NCBI GenBank assembly: GCA_027083655.1
Contig: JALWNS010000329.1
Location: 1-12,267, forward strand
Direction: 5' to 3'
Source: Bacteroidales bacterium
GTDB taxonomy: Bacteria > Bacteroidota > Bacteroidia > Bacteroidales > S143-33
Length of the DNA: 12,267 bases
Position 1 is the first letter of the stretch, and every line of letters begins with the position of its first letter. A program made the translations under genes and the position numbers. The notes under the pieces are model-generated. The model worked only from the letters and a program-made list of their open reading frames with translations. It searched no databases and had not been told where the DNA came from. Below are positions 7,882 through 12,267 of this stretch, piece after piece.

Positions 7882-8637
7882 ATGAAAAACTTCCTGATTA
7901 AAATATTCTTTATTCTCTTGGGTATAACAAGCTTTGTAGCAATTTTTTTCACTGCCCAACTGGTCTATTTTGACTATGTTCAAGACTTTTACTTTGCCTT
8001 GGAAGCCCTTGGATTGATCGTGGCAATATGGGGATACTATTCTTTTGAAAAATTGGAAAAACAAAAGCCAAAGGAAGTTGTTAAAGTAATATACAAAACT
8101 ATTGAGAAAACAAGAGAAGAAAAGCCAAAAGAAGACACCCAGAAAAAAGAAAAAGAAATTATTGACAAAGTTGTAAAATCCTGCATCAAAGATCTTGATA
8201 AATACACTAACGATTTAAAAAGTTTTGGAGATCAGTTATTTAAAAATCTTTCTAATGCACTCAGTATCGTAACAGGCATGCTTTTTCTATGGAATAAAAA
8301 CCAAGAGGTCTATTACACAGTCGATACTTATGCATTTTACCGTGAGGATTCATACAGGGAGTATAAGCTAGGAGAGGGACTTATTGGTCAAGTAGCTAAA
8401 GACAAAAAAACATTATACATAGATAACGTACCCGAAGGTTATATACAGACATTATCCGGCCTGGGTAAAGGAACCCCTAAATATTTGGTGGTTTTGCCCA
8501 TAGTAAAAAACAATTTTACAATAGCTGTGATAGAATTTGCTAGTTTCTCTCCAATACCCGAACCAGCAGAAAAAATCCTTGATACTTTGTCTAAAAAACT
8601 TTCTGAGTTAAATTTGAGCTTTGAACAACTGTCATAA
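7882..8637 (+). CDS. membrane-anchored GAF-domain protein
   Basis: A 251-residue protein. Two hydrophobic helices (about 4-30 and 36-54) make a short membrane hairpin, leaving both ends in the cytoplasm. Residues 56-115 are lysine/glutamate-rich and probably helical, a likely coiled-coil linker. A GAF domain occupies about 117-245, recognisable by KLGEGLIGQVAKDKKTLYI (162-180), DNVPEGYIQ (181-189), SGLGKGTPKYLVVLPI (192-207) and AVIEFASF (215-222). This subtype (GeGL-iGq, then a dvP--Y block) is frequent in Bacteroidota histidine kinases as a regulatory input. No kinase, cyclase or other output domain follows, and the cyclic-nucleotide NKxnFx3DE signature is not seen, so the ligand is unknown. 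It starts two bases after the cheB stop. I infer a membrane-tethered sensor or adaptor for the CheR/CheB pair. Confidence 0.85.
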   Translation: MKNFLIKIFFILLGITSFVAIFFTAQLVYFDYVQDFYFALEALGLIVAIWGYYSFEKLEKQKPKEVVKVIYKTIEKTREEKPKEDTQKKEKEIIDKVVKSCIKDLDKYTNDLKSFGDQLFKNLSNALSIVTGMLFLWNKNQEVYYTVDTYAFYREDSYREYKLGEGLIGQVAKDKKTLYIDNVPEGYIQTLSGLGKGTPKYLVVLPIVKNNFTIAVIEFASFSPIPEPAEKILDTLSKKLSELNLSFEQLS

Positions 8638-8645
8638 CTGCAATC

Positions 8646-8930
8646 ATGCCAAAAGACAACGACCTGAAAAGAAAACATAAATTATGCATAAAGCTCAACA
8701 AAAAAGAGCTTGATTTACTCAATAAATTCTGCAAAAAATATAACATTACAAACAAATCACAGTTTATAAGGCAGACTTTAATGAAAAGTATTTTTGACAA
8801 AATGGTTGAACAGGATTATCCGACATTGTTTAACAACTTGGAAACAACCAGTGATAACGGTAGTAATACCGAAGATACGGCTATAACCACTAATAAGGAT
8901 ACAGATATTGAACATCCTCGACTATTTTAA
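8646..8930 (+). CDS. small ribbon-helix-helix-like protein
   Basis: A 94-residue basic-then-acidic protein. Residues 11-16 (HKLCIKL) suit a beta strand, 18-32 (NKKELDLLNKFCKK) a first helix, and 37-52 (KSQFIRQTLMKSIFDK) a second helix after an N-x-T/N-x-S turn. This is the strand-helix-helix layout of the MetJ/Arc (ribbon-helix-helix) DNA-binding fold, and a dimer would be expected. The tail (66-90) is rich in Ser, Thr, Asp and Asn and looks disordered. P-x-L-F occurs twice, at 59-62 (YPTLF) and at the very C-terminus (HPRLF). It is the last gene of the che-like operon, eight bases after the GAF gene, and its stop codon lies against the terminator stem. It may be a regulator of the operon or a protein-binding adaptor. 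No close family is recognised, and the fold call is from pattern only. Confidence 0.7.
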   Translation: MPKDNDLKRKHKLCIKLNKKELDLLNKFCKKYNITNKSQFIRQTLMKSIFDKMVEQDYPTLFNNLETTSDNGSNTEDTAITTNKDTDIEHPRLF

Positions 8931-8964
8931 TAAGCTGAAATCACGGATTTCAGCTTATTTTTTT
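8929..8964 (+). terminator. intrinsic terminator of the cheR-cheB-GAF operon
   Basis: A perfect 14-base inverted repeat, AATAAGCTGAAATC (8929-8942) and GATTTCAGCTTATT (8946-8959), with an ACG loop is followed by seven Ts (8958-8964, overlapping the end of the arm). The left arm starts inside the TAA stop codon of the ribbon-helix-helix gene, so it should stop transcription directly at the end of the five-gene operon. In the reverse direction the hairpin has no good T-run, so it works mainly on the plus strand. Confidence 0.93.
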
Positions 8965-8995
8965 GCGCCGAACCAAACTCATAAACCTACATACA

Positions 8996-9961
8996 ATGGA
9001 ACGAATACTTATCATAGGTGCCGCCGGTCAAATAGGTAGCGAACTCACAACCGAGCTCAGAAAAATATACGGCAACGAAAACGTTTTTGCTACAGACATC
9101 AAAGAACCATCCGAGGATATTAAAAATTCTGGCCCATGGGCTATTCTCGATGTGCTTGATGTCAAGCGTCTTGTCCACTTTGTCATTAGATATAAAATCA
9201 CACAAATTTACCATCTAGCAGCGGTTCTCTCCGGTAATGCAGAAAAAATACCTATGCAGGCATGGCATATTAATATGGAAGGCTTGTTAAATGTTCTCGA
9301 TCTTGCCAAAGAAATCGAAGACGTAAAACGTGTTTTTTGGCCAAGCTCTATCGCAGTTTTTGGTCCAACTACACCAAAAGACAATACACCCCAAATCACA
9401 ATTACAGAACCTACTACAGTCTACGGTATTAGCAAGCTCGCCGGAGAACGTTGGTGTGAATATTACTGGAAACGTTATGGCGTTGACGTCAGAAGTATCC
9501 GCTATCCAGGACTGATTAGCTACAAGACCGAACCAGGTGGAGGTACAACTGACTACGCAGTAGAAATTTTTTATGAAGCTATCAAAAACAAGCATTACAC
9601 ATGCTTCCTCAAAGAAGACACTTATCTACCTATGATGTACATGTCAGACGCCATAAAAGCTACTATCAAATTAATGCAAGCCGAACCGGATAGAATATCG
9701 ATTAGATCTGCATATAACCTGGGGGGCATGAGTTTTGCACCAAAGGATGTTGCAGAAAAAATAAAAAAATATATCCCTGACTTTACTATCGACTATAAGC
9801 CTGACTTCCGGCAGGCTATAGCTGACACTTGGCCACGCAGTATTGACGACTCTGTCGCACGCCACGACTGGGGATTACAAATTGACATTGATCTTGACAA
9901 AATGACCAAGATTATGCTCAACGGCGTAGCCCAAAAATTTGGCAAAGACTTAAAATTCTAA
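8996..9961 (+). CDS. NAD-dependent epimerase/dehydratase, L-threonine 3-dehydrogenase type
   Basis: A 321-residue extended short-chain dehydrogenase. It has the Rossmann motif GAAGQIG (8-14), D34 ending the second strand (FATDIK), which favours NAD over NADP, and the active site S117/S118 in WPSSIAVFG with Y143 and K147 in YGISK. GGGTTDYAVEIF (181-192), LPMMYMSDAIKA (211-222) and DTWPRSIDD (277-285) are blocks characteristic of the epimerase-like L-threonine 3-dehydrogenases known from Flavobacterium and other Bacteroidota, which oxidise L-threonine to 2-amino-3-ketobutyrate on the way to glycine and acetyl-CoA. A sugar-nucleotide epimerase role is the alternative, but those blocks make it less likely. 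I chose the ATG at 8996 because it begins directly at the MERILIIG Rossmann strand; an upstream in-frame TTG would start inside the preceding terminator. The kbl partner gene is not adjacent. Confidence 0.9.
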   Translation: MERILIIGAAGQIGSELTTELRKIYGNENVFATDIKEPSEDIKNSGPWAILDVLDVKRLVHFVIRYKITQIYHLAAVLSGNAEKIPMQAWHINMEGLLNVLDLAKEIEDVKRVFWPSSIAVFGPTTPKDNTPQITITEPTTVYGISKLAGERWCEYYWKRYGVDVRSIRYPGLISYKTEPGGGTTDYAVEIFYEAIKNKHYTCFLKEDTYLPMMYMSDAIKATIKLMQAEPDRISIRSAYNLGGMSFAPKDVAEKIKKYIPDFTIDYKPDFRQAIADTWPRSIDDSVARHDWGLQIDIDLDKMTKIMLNGVAQKFGKDLKF

Positions 9962-9986
9962 TCAAACTTAATACACTCCGAAATAG

Positions 9987-10015
9987 TCCAGGTAGCAGAA
10001 ATAAAGCTACCTGGA
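9987..10015 (+). terminator. stem-loop after the threonine dehydrogenase gene
   Basis: TCCAGGTAGC (9987-9996) and GCTACCTGGA (10006-10015) form a perfect ten-base-pair, GC-containing stem with a nine-base A-rich loop, 25 bases after the stop codon. No T-run follows, so it is not a classical intrinsic terminator. It may still end or stabilise the upstream transcript, and its position between two transcription units supports a 3'-end role. Confidence 0.55.
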
Positions 10016-10088
10016 CCTCTGGTATTTCGTAAAATAACAAAGTTTTTTGTAAATTTTGCATGGATTTTCATATTCAACCTGAAGTAAA

Positions 10089-10412
10089 ATGAAAAAAGCA
10101 TTATTGGTTAGCTTACTTACACTCATTGGCCTTAATGTCTTTGCTATCTTACCTGCTGCACCGGATAATGGTTATCTTATCATACCAGAAGCCGCCAGGT
10201 CATTTAGCCAGAATTTCATCTACTTTGCTTTCACTTTTAGCCTTAGCTTTATTGGTAGCTACCTGATTTATGGTATTCTTGTCGGGCCAGCCGCCTTGCT
10301 AGGAGTGTACATTCTCACAAAAGAAAAACAAAAACGCACTTATGCCTGGATAGGATTTGTCTTAGGTACCCTTCTAGGAATCACACTTAAAATCTTAGCT
10401 CTAAGCGCATGA
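10089..10412 (+). CDS. small membrane protein of unknown function
   Basis: I do not recognise this 107-residue protein. It begins with a good signal-peptide-like helix (MKK then a hydrophobic run to about residue 19, NVFA), followed by a short polar segment with LPAAPDNGY (21-29). A long hydrophobic stretch at 43-76 is enough for one long or two short membrane helices. The basic loop KEKQKR (78-83) marks the cytoplasmic side, and a last helix lies at 86-104. No catalytic motif is visible. It is likely an inner-membrane protein. Its stop overlaps the start of the following lipoprotein gene by four bases (ATGA), so the two are probably translated together and may act together. No Shine-Dalgarno sequence is seen. 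Confidence 0.75.
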   Translation: MKKALLVSLLTLIGLNVFAILPAAPDNGYLIIPEAARSFSQNFIYFAFTFSLSFIGSYLIYGILVGPAALLGVYILTKEKQKRTYAWIGFVLGTLLGITLKILALSA

Positions 10413-10819
10413 AAAAAATAACTTTCTTTCTTCTCATAGCAACCTTTCTATGGTCATGCCATACAAAGCTGTCATGTGTGGATAAGCATCCAGAAAATTA
10501 TATTAACCGCCAAATTACTGTAAAAGGTTTTGCTCAAGATTGGTTGCGTGATTACCACGGGTATTATTTTATTGTATTAAGCAACCGCTACAGTACACAT
10601 CACTTGGTTATTTACAAGCAAATACCCAATATAAAATATTGGCAACGCATAAAAGCCTCTGGCTATCTTCTAAAGACTATATCTGCAAATAATCAATCTG
10701 TATACATTCTTGTCGATACAAATAATTACCTTTTTTCAATTAAAGGCGAAACAGGAAAAATTATTCGGCCATTACGGTTCAGAGACACTCTACCCACATT
10801 ACTATGGTTTGAGAGGTAA
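10409..10819 (+). CDS. small lipoprotein, possible OB-fold
   Basis: A 136-residue predicted lipoprotein. It has a short signal sequence (MKKITFFLLIATF) ending in a lipobox-like LWSC with the acylated cysteine at residue 17. The mature part has alternating strands: NRQITVKGFAQDW (33-45), GYYFIVLSN (51-59), HHLVIYKQIP (64-73), QRIKASGYLLK (79-89) and SVYILVD (97-103). The order, with a 'v-v-G-a' first strand and a 'i-a-s-G-yl' later strand, recalls OB-fold lipoproteins, but this is pattern only and no catalytic residues are implied. It overlaps the upstream membrane-protein gene by four bases. It is convergent with gmd, only 23 bases separating the two stops, and I see no clear hairpin there. 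Function unknown. Confidence 0.78.
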   Translation: MKKITFFLLIATFLWSCHTKLSCVDKHPENYINRQITVKGFAQDWLRDYHGYYFIVLSNRYSTHHLVIYKQIPNIKYWQRIKASGYLLKTISANNQSVYILVDTNNYLFSIKGETGKIIRPLRFRDTLPTLLWFER

Positions 10820-10842
10820 ATCAAGCTTATTTAACACGCTTC

Positions 10843-11979
10843 TTACGGTTCAAAATAATTTTTTATAGTAAAACCATTTTCTTTAAGAAAACGCTCCTTT
10901 TTCGCCTCTTTCAGATCGCTATTAACCATCTCCTCAACTAACTGCTCAAGTGTGTATTCTGGCTCCCAGCCTAGCTCCTGTCTGGCTTTCGAGGCATCAC
11001 CCACTAGCAAATCAACCTCAGTAGGCCGGAAATAACGGGGATCTACCCTGACCAAAACATCACCAGGTTTAACATGTTGCCTCAAGTCGCGATAACGTTC
11101 TTCTCCGCTAACTTCTGCCGCAATACCCACTTCATCCACGCCTTTGCCTTTAAATTCTATTGCCACACCTACCTGTGCAAAAGCCATACGCACAAACTCA
11201 CGCACTGATGTTGTTCGGCCTGTGGCTATGACAAAATCATCTGGCTTGTCGTGTTGTAATATCATGTACATTGCACGGACATAATCCTTAGCATGCCCCC
11301 AGTCGCGCTTGGCCGAAAGATTACCCAAATACAAAGTCTCCTGCATACCCAGCACTATACGTGCCACAGCCCTGGTTATTTTCCTTGTAACGAAGGTCTC
11401 GCCACGTATCGGAGACTCATGGTTAAACAAAATACCATTACCGGCAAAAATACCGTAAGCTTCGCGGTAATTGACCGTAATCCAATAAGCATAAAGCTTG
11501 GCAGCTGCATAAGGGCTACGCGGATAAAATGGTGTCTTCTCTGTTTGTGGTACTTCCTGCACCTTGCCATAGAGCTCACTTGTGGAGGCCTGGTAAAAGC
11601 GTGTTTTATCTTTTAGTCCAAGCAAACGTACTGCCTCCAACAGGCGCAAAGTACCAAGGGCATCTGCATTTGCTGTGTATTCGGGTGTCTCGAAGCTAAC
11701 TTTCACATGGCTCTGTGCAGCTAGGTTATATATTTCGTCTGGTTGGATATCCTGAATAATTCGAATTAAATTTGTCGAATCTGTCATATCGCCATAATGC
11801 AAGATAAAATTCTGGTCAGGATCATGAGGGTCCTTATATAGATGATCGATACGGTCTGTGTTGAAAAGCGAAGCACGCCTCTTTATTCCATGGACAATGT
11901 ATCCTTTTTTTATCAGAAGCTCCGCAAGATAAGCTCCGTCCTGACCTGTTATTCCTGTAATCAATGCAACTTTTGCCAT
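10843..11979 (-). CDS. gmd: GDP-mannose 4,6-dehydratase
   Basis: A 378-residue full-length GDP-mannose 4,6-dehydratase, which converts GDP-D-mannose to GDP-4-keto-6-deoxy-D-mannose, the branch point to GDP-fucose, GDP-rhamnose, GDP-perosamine and related sugars for surface polysaccharide. Motifs: GITGQDG (9-15) for [16 protein letters not shown] (33-44), [12 protein letters not shown] (86-97), the active-site T133 and E135 in STSELYG, Y157 and K161 in SPYAAAK, and the family's [16 protein letters not shown] block (186-201) and DWGHAKDYV (226-234). It lies four bases downstream of a glycosyltransferase gene on the same strand, so it is probably co-transcribed in a polysaccharide operon. No fcl/wcaG or other next-step enzyme is in the window, so the end sugar cannot be stated. 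Its GC content is visibly higher than that of the glycosyltransferase beside it. Confidence 0.97.
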   Translation of the reverse strand: MAKVALITGITGQDGAYLAELLIKKGYIVHGIKRRASLFNTDRIDHLYKDPHDPDQNFILHYGDMTDSTNLIRIIQDIQPDEIYNLAAQSHVKVSFETPEYTANADALGTLRLLEAVRLLGLKDKTRFYQASTSELYGKVQEVPQTEKTPFYPRSPYAAAKLYAYWITVNYREAYGIFAGNGILFNHESPIRGETFVTRKITRAVARIVLGMQETLYLGNLSAKRDWGHAKDYVRAMYMILQHDKPDDFVIATGRTTSVREFVRMAFAQVGVAIEFKGKGVDEVGIAAEVSGEERYRDLRQHVKPGDVLVRVDPRYFRPTEVDLLVGDASKARQELGWEPEYTLEQLVEEMVNSDLKEAKKERFLKENGFTIKNYFEP

Positions 11980-11983
11980 TGGT

Positions 11984-12267
11984 CTACTTTTTTGTTTTGG
12001 TTAAATCAAGATACAATTTAGCATATTCATTTGATATATGTGAGCAAAAATATTTTTTTGCATTCTCCCTGCCAATGTGTGCCAGTTGTTTCCTTAGATC
12101 ATAATCATTGACTAATCTTTTTAGTACATCCCGTATTTCTCCAATATTATAAGGGTCAACTTTTATAGCACCTTCACCTGCTATTGAATTCATTGGCTCT
12201 ATATTACTTGTTATCAAAGAAATACCCAATACTTGTGCTTCGAGGATAGGTAAGCCAAAACCTTCGT
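11984..12267 (-). CDS. GT4-family glycosyltransferase, C-terminal part (5' end cut by window edge)
   Basis: The frame is open from the right edge to a TAG at 11984-11986 and encodes the last 93-94 residues of a GT-B glycosyltransferase. The visible start of the fragment reads [11 protein letters not shown], the E-x7-E motif that binds the sugar-nucleotide donor in GT4 enzymes; then come [25 protein letters not shown] and a C-terminal helical run ([19 protein letters not shown]) that crosses back to the N-terminal domain. This order is typical of GT4 proteins that build polysaccharide chains. A TTG at 12227-12229 is an internal leucine, not a start, because conserved sequence continues upstream of it. 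It precedes gmd by four bases on the same strand. The donor and acceptor sugars cannot be inferred. Confidence 0.9.
   Translation of the reverse strand, partial: EGFGLPILEAQVLGISLITSNIEPMNSIAGEGAIKVDPYNIGEIRDVLKRLVNDYDLRKQLAHIGRENAKKYFCSHISNEYAKLYLDLTKTKK

Noticed and set aside
8963..8995. An upstream TTG start extending the threonine dehydrogenase by 11 residues
   Set aside because: The extension would begin within the T-run of the terminator and adds residues before the canonical Rossmann start; the ATG at 8996 fits the family.
10021..10088. A possible Bacteroidota promoter (TTTTTTGTAAATTTTG) before the small membrane-protein gene
   Set aside because: The TAAATTTTG is one base off the TAnnTTTG pattern and no -33 element lies at the right distance; too weak to list as a feature.

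Overview
The window looks like a piece of a chromosome from the Bacteroidota, probably a low-GC member. This is inferred from gene content: a TonB-dependent outer-membrane receptor, a lipoprotein with a signal-peptidase-II site, an L-threonine dehydrogenase/epimerase of the Bacteroidota type, a receiver-less CheB beside CheR, and a cyclase-HD fusion. Ribosome-binding sites are mostly absent and some starts are TTG or GTG. There is no rRNA, tRNA, CRISPR array or insertion sequence. No genus can be named from the sequence alone.

Layout. A minus-strand O-methyltransferase runs off the left edge (1-458). Divergent to it is a soluble class III adenylate cyclase fused to an HD phosphohydrolase domain (525-2018). 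After about 220 bases of convergent intergenic DNA, in which I see only weak hairpins, comes a minus-strand metallo-beta-lactamase-fold hydrolase (ends 3087). Divergent from that is a large TonB-dependent receptor (3172-5574). A tight five-gene operon follows on the plus strand (5619-8930): CheR methyltransferase, a second CheR-like protein whose SAM-binding motifs have decayed, a stand-alone CheB methylesterase, a two-helix membrane protein with a cytoplasmic GAF domain, and a small ribbon-helix-helix-like protein. It is closed by a near-perfect intrinsic terminator. Next are an L-threonine 3-dehydrogenase-type short-chain dehydrogenase (8996-9961), a small membrane protein and a lipoprotein that overlap by four bases (10089-10819), and, on the minus strand, GDP-mannose 4,6-dehydratase (10843-11979) preceded by the C-terminal end of a GT4 glycosyltransferase (11984 to the right edge).

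How they fit together. The right edge is the downstream end of a polysaccharide locus supplying GDP-4-keto-6-deoxymannose and its derived sugars. The centre is a signalling region: cAMP is probably made, and a cyclic nucleotide or other phosphoester perhaps hydrolysed, by one fusion protein, while the CheR/CheB pair should reversibly methylate glutamates on a target that is not encoded here. No chemoreceptor, CheA, CheW, CheY or histidine kinase is in the window, so the partners of this module are unknown. The most unusual elements are the decayed CheR paralogue placed head-to-tail with an intact CheR, and the DNA-binding-like protein at the end of the same operon.
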